A stretch of 64,000 bases of DNA, from positions 1 to 64,000 of the forward strand of contig JAAVWC010000002.1 of the NCBI GenBank assembly GCA_023910675.1. Direction: 5' to 3'. This DNA is from Gemmatimonas sp. Its GTDB lineage: Bacteria; Gemmatimonadota; Gemmatimonadetes; Gemmatimonadales; Gemmatimonadaceae. A program made the position numbers and the translations under genes. Of this stretch, positions 44,183 through 53,195 are shown piece after piece. Within the stretch, counting starts at the first letter, position 1; every line of letters starts with the position of its first letter. The notes beneath the pieces are model-generated. The model had not been told where the DNA came from, did no database searches, and saw nothing but the letters and a program-made list of their open reading frames with translations.

Positions 44183-45295
44183 ATGAAGTTCACGATCTCG
44201 CGTGAAAAACTGCAGGAAGGCCTCCAGGCCGTGACCGCCGCCGTACCGGCCAAGACCACCCTGCCGGTCCTCGCCAATTTGCTCGTCGAGACCACCGATC
44301 GCGGTATTCGGTTCTCCGCAACCGATCTCGATATCGCCGTCAGCACCGAAGTCAGTGCCGATGTCGAAACGCCCGGCGCAATCACCATTCCCGCCAAGAA
44401 GCTCAGCGAGATCGCCCGCGAGCTCCCACCGTCGCCAGTGAAAGTCTCGGCGAGCGGCGAACAGCGCGTCACCATCGAGTGCGGTCGCTCCAAGTTCAAA
44501 CTGCTTGGACTGCCACGCGACGAGTTCCCCACCTTCCCGGTGGTGCGCTTCAACGACTCGTGGCGCGTCAAGTCGGGCGAACTGCAAAAGCTCATCTCGC
44601 ACGTCGCCTTCGCCGTCAGCACCGAAGAGTCACGCCCCATTCTCAACGGCGTCCTCTGGGAGCTGCGCGAAGAGCGCATGCGCATGGTGGCCACCAACGG
44701 CCACCGGCTCGCGAAGATGGAACTCCCCGTCGAAGCCAGCAGCGCGCCGCCGGGCGATCTCATCGTGCCCCCCAAGGCGCTCGAACAGATCCGTCGCCTC
44801 TTCCCCGCCGAAGAGGAGCTCGAAATCGCGCGCGGTGACAACCACCTCGGCTTCCGCTCCCCGTTCACCCAGGTCTTCACGCGACTCGTCGAAGGCCCGT
44901 ATCCGAACTACGAGCAGGTCATCCCCAAGGACAACGACCGCTATGCGCTGGCCGACAAGGCCGCGCTCACCAGCGCCCTCAAGCGCATGAGCGTCATCGC
45001 AAGCGATCAGACGCACCGCATCAAGATGTCCTTCAACACCGGCATGCTGAAGTTCAGCGTCACCACGCCCGACCTCGGCGAAGCCAGCGACGAACTGCCA
45101 ATCAACTACACCGGCGATCAGCTCGATATCGGCTTCAACGCCACGTATCTGCTCGAGATCCTGCGCTTCATGCCCACCGAACAGGTGCGCCTGACGTTCA
45201 AGGCCCCCGAGCGCGCCGCCACGATCGAGCCCGAAGGCTGGGACGATCCGGCAAAGTATTTGTGCCTGGTGATGCCGCTACGCTTGATGGACTGA
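44183..45295 (+). CDS. dnaN: DNA polymerase III subunit beta (sliding clamp)
   Basis: 371 residues, three clamp folds. It begins MKFTISREKLQEGLQAVTAAVPAKTTLPVLANLL and ends in the conserved YLCLVMPLRL motif that contacts clamp-binding proteins. ATG 44183 is chosen over the upstream frame start at 44156. It holds the polymerase on DNA; the delta clamp-loader subunit is encoded at 14.6-15.7 kb. Confidence 0.97.
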   Translation: MKFTISREKLQEGLQAVTAAVPAKTTLPVLANLLVETTDRGIRFSATDLDIAVSTEVSADVETPGAITIPAKKLSEIARELPPSPVKVSASGEQRVTIECGRSKFKLLGLPRDEFPTFPVVRFNDSWRVKSGELQKLISHVAFAVSTEESRPILNGVLWELREERMRMVATNGHRLAKMELPVEASSAPPGDLIVPPKALEQIRRLFPAEEELEIARGDNHLGFRSPFTQVFTRLVEGPYPNYEQVIPKDNDRYALADKAALTSALKRMSVIASDQTHRIKMSFNTGMLKFSVTTPDLGEASDELPINYTGDQLDIGFNATYLLEILRFMPTEQVRLTFKAPERAATIEPEGWDDPAKYLCLVMPLRLMD

Positions 45296-45333
45296 GGAGG
45301 GGTGCCCGTCGCCAGCTGGCTACCGGCAACTCA

Positions 45334-45438
45334 AACTGAGAACTGACAACTTCGTACGACGAACGGGAAACTCGCCGGGAGATCACGTGATCTTCCGGCG
45401 AGTTTCCCGTTCGTCGTACGAGTTGTCGGTTCTCAGTT
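45334..45438. repeat. Giant inverted repeat after dnaN (52-nt arms, no loop)
   Basis: The two halves meet in the perfect palindrome GATCACGTGATC; arms of about 52 nt pair with two mismatches and one bulged base. The outer parts of each arm are made of heptamers such as AACTGAG and AACTGAC, and further heptamers (AGTTGTC, GGTTCTC, AGTGCAA) follow to about 45480. It sits between dnaN and a convergent lipoprotein gene, like the hairpin at 9583-9669. Confidence 0.85.
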
Positions 45439-45502
45439 GTCAGTGCAAGTGCTCAGCGCAAGTGCTCAGTGGCCAGTGGATCGTGCCCTGCGCACCACAT
45501 CC

Positions 45503-46399
45503 CTACCGCCGCTCCGCCCGTATCTCCACCCGCTGCGTCACCTGCTGCACCCGCGGCACCGCTCCAGAAAGCCGTTCGGTGGCCTGCAGGGTCAGAGTCG
45601 AAGTGCCCTCCAGACGCTCCACAGCGCCCCGCTGCGCCCCGATCTCCACCCGCTGCGCCCCGGTGGATGTCCCGGACAATTCGAGGCTCCTGAAGGGCGA
45701 TCCGCTCTTCCCCTCGAACCTCGAGACCATTTCCCGCCGGACGACGACCACGACCTCATCGACCGATTCAACAGTCGATGTGACCGTTGTGTGTACGGTC
45801 ATCGGCACACCACTGCGGCAGATAAGAGTCACTGAGCTGTCACGCCACCGTTCTCCAACCAGAATGCCATTGGGGATGCGCACCAGAAGCTCCCGGGCCA
45901 TCGCCGACGCGCCCGCTTCGGGGCGGTCGCATTCGTTGGCCAGCGGCGGTTTGGTAGTCACGCGTACGGTGGCGCTGTCGAGCGTCGCGTCGAGCAACAA
46001 CAGCCCGGGCATGGTGGGGAGCATCGCCCCTTTGCCGGCATCGAAGCTGGTGCGCACGGTAAACGAGTCCACCTGACCGCTCGCCCTGATCGCGCCGGCA
46101 CTCGTGCGCTCTACCGTCCACGACACCAGCCCGCGGGACTCGATGCGCTGTTCCTCGGCGGCCGCGCCGCTCACACCGCCACCGGTGACCTTCACCCGGG
46201 CGACAGACGACACCCGCCACGTGGCGCCCATGACGCGCAGCGGCAACGACACACGGCGCGCTTCGGCCCCCGCCGGCAGTGCGGCAGGCGAAGAAGGTGC
46301 CGGGATAGGTGAGGAATTGACCGCAGCACCACCAGCGCACGATGACGCCAGAACAAAAACAATACACGGAAAGACGGTGGACTTCGCGAAACGCGTCAA
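45503..46399 (-). CDS. Putative lipoprotein, unknown function
   Basis: A signal peptide with lipobox (FVLASSC) followed by ~270 residues, mostly beta-strand-like and rich in Val/Thr/Ser (ATWRVSSVARVKVTGGGV, VTSTVESVDEVVVVVRREMVSRFEG). No domain recognised. TTG 46399 is chosen as start because GAGGAG lies just upstream and the signal begins there; the frame extends to 46504 but that part overlaps the 3' end of rnpB. Confidence 0.65.
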   Translation of the reverse strand: MTRFAKSTVFPCIVFVLASSCAGGAAVNSSPIPAPSSPAALPAGAEARRVSLPLRVMGATWRVSSVARVKVTGGGVSGAAAEEQRIESRGLVSWTVERTSAGAIRASGQVDSFTVRTSFDAGKGAMLPTMPGLLLLDATLDSATVRVTTKPPLANECDRPEAGASAMARELLVRIPNGILVGERWRDSSVTLICRSGVPMTVHTTVTSTVESVDEVVVVVRREMVSRFEGKSGSPFRSLELSGTSTGAQRVEIGAQRGAVERLEGTSTLTLQATERLSGAVPRVQQVTQRVEIRAERR

Positions 46400-46449
46400 C
46401 AGAATCTCCTCTTGCCCGCCGCGGACGCGGGCCAGCCAGCACACGGATA

Positions 46450-46878
46450 TCGCCGGCCTATAAGCCGGGTTCTGTCGGTACACCGAGGTGCACCGGACGG
46501 TCATTCCTCTCGGCGTGCCGTCACCGACACGCTCTAGCAGCCTACCCGCGGTTCACTGCGTCAGCCCGAAAGCCTGGCAGCCCTTTCGAGACGGGCCGTC
46601 TCTCACCGCCTATTTGGCCTTGCTCCGGCCGGGGTTTACCGAGCCACGTCCGTTACCGGCCGTGCGGTGGGCTCTTACCCCACCCTTTCACCCTTACCGC
46701 CTCCTTGCGAAGACGGCGGTTTGCTTTCTGTTGCACTGTCCGTTGCGTGAAGCTCGCGCCGCACGCACCCAGGCGTTACCTGGCAACCTGCCCTGTGGAG
46801 CCCGGACTTTCCTCGGAGCTGAGGCGCGACCACATGGGTCCGTCCCCCAACTTCGCGACCGTCCGGCCGGCGACATCC
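46450..46878 (-). ncRNA. rnpB: RNase P RNA (bacterial type A)
   Basis: Minus-strand RNA of about 430 nt. Universal P RNA segments are easily read: near the 5' end GAGGAAAGTCCGGGCTCC, then CAGGGCAGGTTGCCAGGTAA, and at the 3' end ACAGAACCCGGCTTAT before 46450. The complementary conserved strands for P4 (GAGGAAAGTCC with ACAGAACCC) are both present. It matures tRNA 5' ends together with RnpA, encoded at 41.7-42.0 kb. Frames that appear to code through this stretch are spurious. Confidence 0.95.
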
Positions 46879-46887
46879 GTGTGCCGG

Positions 46888-46893
46888 AATATA
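46888..46893 (-). promoter_or_regulatory. rnpB -10 box (candidate)
   Basis: TATATT on the minus strand, about 8-12 nt before the expected rnpB 5' end near 46878. No convincing -35 box was found at 17 nt. The upstream edge of the promoter is close to the palindromic element starting at 46920. Confidence 0.45.
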
Positions 46894-46919
46894 GCCGGAC
46901 CTTTGGGGAACATGAGGTT

Positions 46920-47122
46920 GGGGTCTGTCCCGGCGACTTACTGGCTGACGGCGTTAGCCCTCAGGGGGAAGAACGCAAGGCAAAAGGAGAAAGCACGGTT
47001 CGCTTGGCACGGAACAACGGGTCGGTATTCCGAGTGGATGGCACCGCGCTTTTCCCTTTGTCCTTGCGTTCTTCCCCCTGAGGGCTAACGCGGTCAGCCA
47101 GTAAGTCGCCGGGACAGACCCC
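46920..47122. repeat. ~200-nt palindromic element, copy 2
   Basis: The best-paired copy: 80-nt arms starting GGGGTCTGTCCCGGCGACTT and ending in its complement at 47122, with only about five mismatches over the arm. The inner conserved block is AGCCCTCAGGGGGAAGAACG. The loop (about 47001-47046) differs from the loops of copies 1 and 3. It lies just upstream of the rnpB promoter and 170 nt before the AraC-type gene. Confidence 0.9.
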
Positions 47123-47294
47123 GACCGCTGTTCCTTGGCCAACTGACACCCGCCCCGAATCAATTTTCCGCACCATCAGTCAACGAGCATCACAAAGATG
47201 ACGTCCTACTGACGGCCGGCCGTATCGTCGGCTTTGCAAACTCACGCGCCAGGCCTCCCCACCTGCCGCACCAGGAGCAACACACGATCGGAGC

Positions 47295-48215
47295 ATGTGC
47301 ATGGCTACCAGCAGTCGTTCAACCCGAGCGGTCGTCACGTTTCTCACACCGGCGGAGCGGCAACGGGTGGATGCCGTGACCAACGCCACCTGCGTGACGG
47401 TCCATCGCGAGTCTCTCGATCAGGTCATGGCCGATCTGCGCTCGCAATCCGTCTCGGCGGTCATCGTCAGCGTCTCCCGATATCAGCAGCAGTTCGCCCC
47501 GTCGGTGGCGCGCATGGTGCGCGAGTTTCCGCGAGTGCCGGCCGTCGCGCTACTCACGGCGTACGAAACGCGATCGTCGTCCGCCTTGCTGTCGTTGGGA
47601 GAGCATGGGGTGCGCACACTGGTCGACGCGCGCGATCCCGCCGGATGGCGTGAACTCCGCACCTTGGTGAGTGCGAATGCGCAGGTGAGCATCGATAACC
47701 TCGCCATTCAAACGCTGCGCACCGATCTGCGTGGCGCGAGTGACGCGTGTGTGCGCTTCTTCGACACACTGTTCACCATTCCGCCATCGATGACGACGGT
47801 GCAGCAGCTCTCACGCTACATCGGGGTGATGCCCACGACGCTCATGAGCCGATTCTCGAGGCAAGGTATCCCTGCACCCAAGAAGTATCTCGCGATGGCG
47901 CGCCTCGTCCGCGCGGCCTATCTGCTCGAGAACCCCGGGTGCTCGCTCACGCAGGTATCGTTTCTCATGGAGTACTCGTCGCCGCAGAGTTTCTCGCGGC
48001 ATGTGAGCGGACTGCTGAACATTGGGGCCGCAGAATTCCGGCGGCGATTTACCGGCGAGGCGATGCTGAACAAAATGCGCGCGCTGTTGGTGGAACCGTA
48101 CCGGACCCAGCTACAGAACTTCGATCCGTTTGCGACGCCACCGCAGTGGCTGGTGGTGCGGAATGGCAGAAGCGGTTCGGGTGAAAAACGGTTGTCTGGT
48201 CCGGCGGTCAACTAG
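47295..48215 (+). CDS. AraC-type helix-turn-helix transcriptional regulator
   Basis: 306 residues. The first ~130 resemble a degenerate receiver-like fold (VVTFLTPAERQRV ... AVIVSVSRYQQQFAP ... VPAVALLTAYE ... VRTLVDARDP) without clear phospho-acceptor. Residues about 170-260 form the AraC double HTH: QQLSRYIGVMPTTLMSRFSRQGIPAPKKYLAMARLVRAAYLLE and LTQVSFLMEYSSPQSFSRHVSGLLNIGAAEFRR. The gene is bracketed by two palindromic elements, and its last codons and TAG stop lie within the left arm of copy 3. Confidence 0.8.
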   Translation: MCMATSSRSTRAVVTFLTPAERQRVDAVTNATCVTVHRESLDQVMADLRSQSVSAVIVSVSRYQQQFAPSVARMVREFPRVPAVALLTAYETRSSSALLSLGEHGVRTLVDARDPAGWRELRTLVSANAQVSIDNLAIQTLRTDLRGASDACVRFFDTLFTIPPSMTTVQQLSRYIGVMPTTLMSRFSRQGIPAPKKYLAMARLVRAAYLLENPGCSLTQVSFLMEYSSPQSFSRHVSGLLNIGAAEFRRRFTGEAMLNKMRALLVEPYRTQLQNFDPFATPPQWLVVRNGRSGSGEKRLSGPAVN

Positions 48216-48388
48216 CCGCCGCATTAGCCCTCAGGGGGAAGAACGCAAGAGCACAGGGCGAAGCGCGGTTTCGTCCACTGAGAACTGCAGTTGTGGTTCA
48301 GGTAGACGGAAGCGCGCTTCATCCTTTCTCCTTGCGTTCTTCCCCCTGAGGGCTAGAGCCGTAGCCTGTTAACCGCCGGAGCAACCCC
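48190..48388. repeat. ~200-nt palindromic element, copy 3
   Basis: Arms start GGTTGTCTGGTCCGGCGGT and end in the mirrored GTTAACCGCCGGAGCAACC, with the shared block AGCCCTCAGGGGGAAGAACG and loop AACTGCAGTTGTGGTT as in copy 1. The left arm overlaps the last nine codons of the AraC-type gene; the right end lies 15 nt from the stop of the chemoreceptor gene. Thus it separates two convergent genes. Confidence 0.88.
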
Positions 48389-48402
48389 CGACCGCAGTCC
48401 CT

Positions 48403-50103
48403 TCAATTCACCACCGGAAACTCCGTCGTATGCCGCAGTGCCACCGTCCGCATGCGCGCGGCCGCCTGCGACAGCTGCCGCGCACTGCGCGAGAGTTCCT
48501 CGATGCTGCTCTGCTGAGCGGTCGAGCTTTCGGCTGCGGTACGTGCCCCCGACGACGCGCGCTGTGCCGACAGATCAAGCGCTTCAAACGCAGAAGCCGC
48601 GGTGGCCGACAGCTGTGCCTGGGTCTGTGCCAACAGTGCTACTTCATCACTCTGCTTGGTGATGCGCGATATCCCTTCCACCATGCCCGACAGCGCGCGC
48701 GTGGCATCGCGGGCAATCGTCCCGGCGCCCTGCACTTCGTCGGCCGTGGTATCCATGGCCAACACGGCGGCGCTGATATCGTCGCGCACACGCTGCACGG
48801 TGGCGGCGACCCGTTTGGCCGCCAGCCCGCTCTCCACCGACAAGGCGCGGATCTCGTCGGCGACGACGGCAAAACCCAACCCATCTTCGCCGGCGCGCGA
48901 GGCTTCAATCGCCGCGTTGAGCGCGAGCATGTTGGTCTGTCGCGCAATGCGGGAGACCGTGTCGACGAAGTTGCCAACCTGCTCCGACGCGGGTTGCAGC
49001 GCACGAACTGTGGTGGCGGCGGCGTTGACGTCCGTGCCAACCCGCAGCAGCGCCTGTGCCGCGCGCTCAATCGCCTCTCGGCTCGCTCCAGCCATGTCAT
49101 CGAGTGTATGCGCGCCGTTGGCGGTGATTTCCGCCGTACGTCGCGCGGCATCGGCCGTGCGTCTCGCGTCCTGACCGGTCCGCAGTCCTTCGGCCGCGTG
49201 CTCCTGTTGCACATGCAGTTCGTCGCTCAGCGAGTGCGCGCCGCCAGCCACTTCGACAGCACGCCGCTGCAGCGTGCTGGCCGCGCCGTATACCTGCGTC
49301 GCGACCGCCGCGAGTTCATCGGCTTCGCGTTGCACGGTTTCGATGAGCAGCTGCAGTTCATCGAGCATGCCGTTGAAGCTGCGTTCCAGAAAGCCCAGCT
49401 CATCGCAATGGCGGGCATCGGCGCGTGCCGACAGATCGCCACGCTCCACCTGGGCCATGCGTTCGCGCGTGCGGCGCAGGCGCATGATGAGGCGGGTGGG
49501 CATTTGAATGACCTGCTGCGCCACGACGAGGAGCAGCCCGGCGGCCAGCAGAATGTGCGGCACCGGTGTGGGGTCCTGGCCGGTGACCGCATTGTGTGCG
49601 AAGCTCGCCGCGACAAATCCTGCTACCGAGACGCCGGTGGTGACGTAGCCGAGCGCTGGGCCGCGATCGAAGGAGTAGGGGACGATCGCGAGGATGTACG
49701 CGAGCACGAGCACCGGGGCGCCGAACACATACACGACGCTGCTGATGAGCAGCGCGTCGAAGGTGGCGAAGACGTATTTGAGCCAGCGGCGATAGAGGGC
49801 GGGCCGGCTGCCGAGGACGGCCAGCACGCCGTTGAGACCGATGGCGGCGCCGAACATGCTGCAGACGGTCCAGAGCGACACCGTCGCGAGCCCGGTTTGC
49901 AGGGCGGCCACGAGGACCGCGGCAATGATGACGGTGCTCCAGAACCGGCGTCGGGCGGCGATGCGAAAGGTTGTGACGTCTTTGGCGCGCTCTTCTTCGA
50001 AGAGCGTCGCGGCCGACACGGGGAGTGCGCGCAGCGCTGCCGGGGTGGGCAGGCGCCGGACGGACCGTGGTGTCGGCGAGGAGAAAAACGCGGGGGCGGC
50101 CAT
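48403..50103 (-). CDS. Methyl-accepting chemotaxis protein
   Basis: 566 residues. Four to six transmembrane helices in residues about 50-210, a HAMP-like segment ([47 protein letters not shown]) and a long coiled-coil signalling domain with the hairpin tip [38 protein letters not shown]. No large periplasmic ligand domain is present, so sensing may occur in the membrane region. No other che genes lie in the window. Confidence 0.92.
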   Translation of the reverse strand: MAAPAFFSSPTPRSVRRLPTPAALRALPVSAATLFEEERAKDVTTFRIAARRRFWSTVIIAAVLVAALQTGLATVSLWTVCSMFGAAIGLNGVLAVLGSRPALYRRWLKYVFATFDALLISSVVYVFGAPVLVLAYILAIVPYSFDRGPALGYVTTGVSVAGFVAASFAHNAVTGQDPTPVPHILLAAGLLLVVAQQVIQMPTRLIMRLRRTRERMAQVERGDLSARADARHCDELGFLERSFNGMLDELQLLIETVQREADELAAVATQVYGAASTLQRRAVEVAGGAHSLSDELHVQQEHAAEGLRTGQDARRTADAARRTAEITANGAHTLDDMAGASREAIERAAQALLRVGTDVNAAATTVRALQPASEQVGNFVDTVSRIARQTNMLALNAAIEASRAGEDGLGFAVVADEIRALSVESGLAAKRVAATVQRVRDDISAAVLAMDTTADEVQGAGTIARDATRALSGMVEGISRITKQSDEVALLAQTQAQLSATAASAFEALDLSAQRASSGARTAAESSTAQQSSIEELSRSARQLSQAAARMRTVALRHTTEFPVVN

Positions 50104-50129
50104 ACGACGACAGACGCCCCAGCCCCCTC

Positions 50130-50690
50130 TCAGGCAATAAGCGGCAGCAGCTGTTCGGCGGTGACGAGGCTCATGACCTTGAGCCCGGCGGCCTCGAGGG
50201 CCTCGCGCCCGCCTTCCTGCCGGTCCACGAGGGCGAGTACCCCCTGCACATCACCGCCGGCGGCGCGGATCGCGTCGACGGCTTTGAGCGCGGAACCACC
50301 GGTGGTGATCACGTCTTCGACGACGAGCACCTTGTCTCCGGCCTGGAAGGGCCCTTCGATGAGCTTTCCGGTACCGTGCTGCTTGGCTTCCTTGCGGACG
50401 GTAAAGCCCCGAACCATCTCGCCATCGCCACGCTCATGGGCGAGGGCGCTGGCATGGGCAATGGCATAGGCGATGGGGTCAGCGCCCAAGGTGAGGCCAC
50501 CGACGGAATCGACGGGCCAGCCGCTCTGGCGGATGGCCGCGAGGCCGGCGCGCCCGATGAGGAGCTGCCCTTCCGGGTGCATGGCCGTGAGGCGGCAGTC
50601 GACATAGAGATTCGAGCGCCGGCCGGAGGCCAGCACAAAAGCGCCCCGCTTGGCCGAAAGGCTGGCCAGCAGGGCAATCAGGCGTTCCAT
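50130..50690 (-). CDS. pyrE: Orotate phosphoribosyltransferase
   Basis: Makes OMP from orotate and PRPP in pyrimidine synthesis. Blocks: [91 protein letters not shown] (PRPP loop). ATG 50690 is chosen; a TTG at 50705 overlaps the stop of the kinase gene and would add five residues. Possibly coupled to the upstream kinase gene. Confidence 0.95.
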   Translation of the reverse strand: MERLIALLASLSAKRGAFVLASGRRSNLYVDCRLTAMHPEGQLLIGRAGLAAIRQSGWPVDSVGGLTLGADPIAYAIAHASALAHERGDGEMVRGFTVRKEAKQHGTGKLIEGPFQAGDKVLVVEDVITTGGSALKAVDAIRAAGGDVQGVLALVDRQEGGREALEAAGLKVMSLVTAEQLLPLIA

Positions 50691-50701
50691 GGTGGTATCG
50701 G

Positions 50702-51655
50702 TCAACGTCCGAACAGTCCCTTCATTTTGCCCAGGAGTCCGCCCTCTTTCTTGACGGCGTCGTTGCTACCGGACGCCTCGGCGGCCGACTGCCCTGAAAG
50801 CATGGCGGTGGAGAGCGCCGCCTCGTTGAACGCAGCGGAAAATGCCTTGACCGACACGTAGCGTTCGCCGGGCGCCTTGGAGAGGGCCTTCATGAGGACC
50901 GCTTCGACGGCCATGGGGAATGTCATGTTGGGCTTGGCCTTGTTGAGCGCGACCGGCGGCTGGGTAAGCAGCTGCGAGAAGAGCTCGCGGGGCGACTTGC
51001 CCGTGTACGGGAGGCATCCGGAGAGCAGGTAGTACGCGATGGTAGCCAGGGAGTACTGGTCAGCCGCCGGTCCAACGAGTTCGCCGGAGAGTGCTTCTGG
51101 TGCGACGTACATGAGCGTGCCCACGAAGAAGCCGGCGCGGGTGAGGCGCTGATCGGGGGCGGCGTCGGTGTCGGCCGCGATCCCGAAGTCGAGCAGCTTG
51201 ATGTGCTTGGCTTCGGGGTCGTACATGATGTTTTCAGGCTTCAGGTCGCGGTGCACGATGCCGACATCGTGCGCGGCCTGAACGGCACCGCAGATCTGGG
51301 TCATGATTGCGGCGACGTCCTTGCATGGCAAAGGACCGTGCGTTTCCGCGTACTTGTCCAGAATGGCGCCGCCCGCCCACTCGATCGCCAGGTAATAGCG
51401 GTCGCTGTCGGATTGCCCATAGTCTAGGGTGCGTACGATGTTCGGGTGTTCTACCCGTGCACCGAACTGCGCCTCGCGCAGGAAGCGCGCGACGGCAGTT
51501 TTATCGTGCTGCAGCTTTTCACGCAGCACCTTCAGGGCCACGGTGCCATGTGTGGCATGGTCAGCACGAAAAACGGTAGCCGTCCCGCCTTCGCCAACCT
51601 TCCCACGCACCGTGTACCCGGCAAGAGTCGTCCCGACTAGCGTCTCGATGGCCAC
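50702..51655 (-). CDS. Eukaryotic-type serine/threonine protein kinase, soluble
   Basis: Complete kinase domain, residues about 12-275: glycine loop GKVGEGGTATVFRA, VALKVLREKL (Lys), HRDLKPENIMYD (catalytic loop), LLDFGIA (DFG), APEALSG (APE). The C-terminal ~40 residues have no transmembrane helix or PASTA repeats, so it should be cytosolic. The tail ends KKEGGLLGKMKGLFGR. It overlaps the pyrE region at its 3' end; targets are unknown. Confidence 0.93.
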   Translation of the reverse strand: MAIETLVGTTLAGYTVRGKVGEGGTATVFRADHATHGTVALKVLREKLQHDKTAVARFLREAQFGARVEHPNIVRTLDYGQSDSDRYYLAIEWAGGAILDKYAETHGPLPCKDVAAIMTQICGAVQAAHDVGIVHRDLKPENIMYDPEAKHIKLLDFGIAADTDAAPDQRLTRAGFFVGTLMYVAPEALSGELVGPAADQYSLATIAYYLLSGCLPYTGKSPRELFSQLLTQPPVALNKAKPNMTFPMAVEAVLMKALSKAPGERYVSVKAFSAAFNEAALSTAMLSGQSAAEASGSNDAVKKEGGLLGKMKGLFGR

Positions 51656-51735
51656 GGGGCGAACGTAACGCCGTTCAGCAGCTGCAGCAAGACAATTATC
51701 AGGAACGTGTCGTACCCCTTCGATTATACGTCAAC

Positions 51736-53166
51736 ATGAATATGACACGGAAGACAAGTCTCGGTCCCCCCATCGCGACGCGCATTTCGACCGTTGCCGT
51801 CCTGTTGTTCGCCGCCTGTGCCTCGCCTCGTCCCACGGGGACGGCCACACCAAACGGGGGCCCGCGAGGGGCACCGGGTGGCGGCCCGCCAGGTACGCCG
51901 GTATCCGCCGCAGGGGCCCCGGCCGAAATGCAACGGCTGTACCGCTCCATGGGACTCGTGGCGGGCTCGGGCGCGATCCCCTTTGCCGCGTCCGTCTCGT
52001 TCTTGCGGGCGCCGTCGCCCGATTCCACGCTCACCCTGCTGGCGCTGTCGCTGCCGTCGCGGGCGCTGGGCTTCACGCGCGAAGGCGACCGGTATGCGGC
52101 TGCCTATGTGGCCCGGGTGCAGATCCGGCAGGGCGCCACGATGGTGCGTTCCATCGAAAGCACGGAACAGGTGCGGGTGCCGACCTTCCGCGAAACGTCG
52201 CGGACCGACGAAAGCATCATCTGGCAGCAGTTCATCCGTCTCGCGCCGGGACGCTACACCATGACGGTGAGCATCAAGGACGAGTCGAGCATCCGGAATT
52301 CGACCGAAGAGGTCTCGCTCGAAGTGCCACGTCTCACCCCCGAGGGACTCACGTCGCCGGTCCCGGTGTACGAGGCCATTCCGCGTCAGAGCGTCGACTC
52401 GCTGCCGAGGCTGCTGGCCCGTCCACGGGCGAGCGTGGTGTACGGCGTGGACCCCGAGCTGGCGCTGTACATCGATGCGGTTGGGGGCAACGCGCCGTCT
52501 TCGGTGCAGATCCGGGTCGTTGGTGACGGCGACATCGTGGGGATGGACACCCTGGCGGTGCTGCCGCAGCGCGTCGGTGGCCGCAGCGGGACGGTCGGCA
52601 TCCCGGTGAACCGGTTGGCGGTGGGGATCAATACAGTGCTAGTGACCGCGCCCGGTCGTTCCGACACCGCCCGCACCCGCGTGCTGGTGTCGCTTGGCGA
52701 AGAAGTGCCCATTGGCACCTTCGACGAGATGCTCGTCTATCTGCGCCTCTTCACCACGGCCGATCGCCTCAAGGCGCTGCGCGACGCCGACCTGCAGGGA
52801 CGGGCCGCGGCGTGGAATGCGTTCCTCAAGGAGACCGATCCGGTTCCGGGCACGGCTGAACACGAGGGGCTTCGTGATTACTTTGCGCGCATCCGCAGTG
52901 CCAACATCCGTTTCCGTGACGAGGCCGGAGCTGGGTGGCAGTCGGATCGCGGCACCGCGTTCGTCGCGTTGGGCGATCCGGATAACATTATCGATACCGG
53001 GTTGCTCAATCCAAATGAGCGCGTCCGCCAGCAGATCTGGGAATATCGCGAGCTGCGCGTGCAGCTCATCTTCGTGGACCAGACCGGCTTCGGCCGCTGG
53101 CGCCTCATCGCGCAGAGCCGCGGCGACCTCGACGTTGCCATTCGCCGCAAGCTCGGCTCACGCTGA
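51736..53166 (+). CDS. GWxTD-domain lipoprotein
   Basis: A signal peptide with lipobox LLFAAC and a Gly/Pro-rich linker precede the body. The C-terminal ~120 residues match the GWxTD domain: YLRLFTTADRLKAL, RIRSANIRFRDEAGAGWQSDRG (here GWQSD), FVALGDPDNI, RQQIWEYRELRVQLIFVDQTGFGRWRL. Such proteins are frequent in Gemmatimonadota and Acidobacteria; function unknown. Close spacing to polA (29 nt) suggests cotranscription. Confidence 0.85.
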   Translation: MNMTRKTSLGPPIATRISTVAVLLFAACASPRPTGTATPNGGPRGAPGGGPPGTPVSAAGAPAEMQRLYRSMGLVAGSGAIPFAASVSFLRAPSPDSTLTLLALSLPSRALGFTREGDRYAAAYVARVQIRQGATMVRSIESTEQVRVPTFRETSRTDESIIWQQFIRLAPGRYTMTVSIKDESSIRNSTEEVSLEVPRLTPEGLTSPVPVYEAIPRQSVDSLPRLLARPRASVVYGVDPELALYIDAVGGNAPSSVQIRVVGDGDIVGMDTLAVLPQRVGGRSGTVGIPVNRLAVGINTVLVTAPGRSDTARTRVLVSLGEEVPIGTFDEMLVYLRLFTTADRLKALRDADLQGRAAAWNAFLKETDPVPGTAEHEGLRDYFARIRSANIRFRDEAGAGWQSDRGTAFVALGDPDNIIDTGLLNPNERVRQQIWEYRELRVQLIFVDQTGFGRWRLIAQSRGDLDVAIRRKLGSR

Positions 53167-53195
53167 ACCACCCATGAAGCGGGAGGGTGCGCGTC

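Noticed and set aside
46342-47088. Long plus-strand frames across 46.3-47.1 kb
   Set aside because: They run through the RNase P RNA and the palindromic element; their translations match no family and the DNA is explained by rnpB on the minus strand.
48430-50469. 679-codon plus-strand frame opposite the chemoreceptor and pyrE
   Set aside because: An antisense shadow caused by high GC: the opposite strand carries a complete chemoreceptor and OPRT with all motifs.
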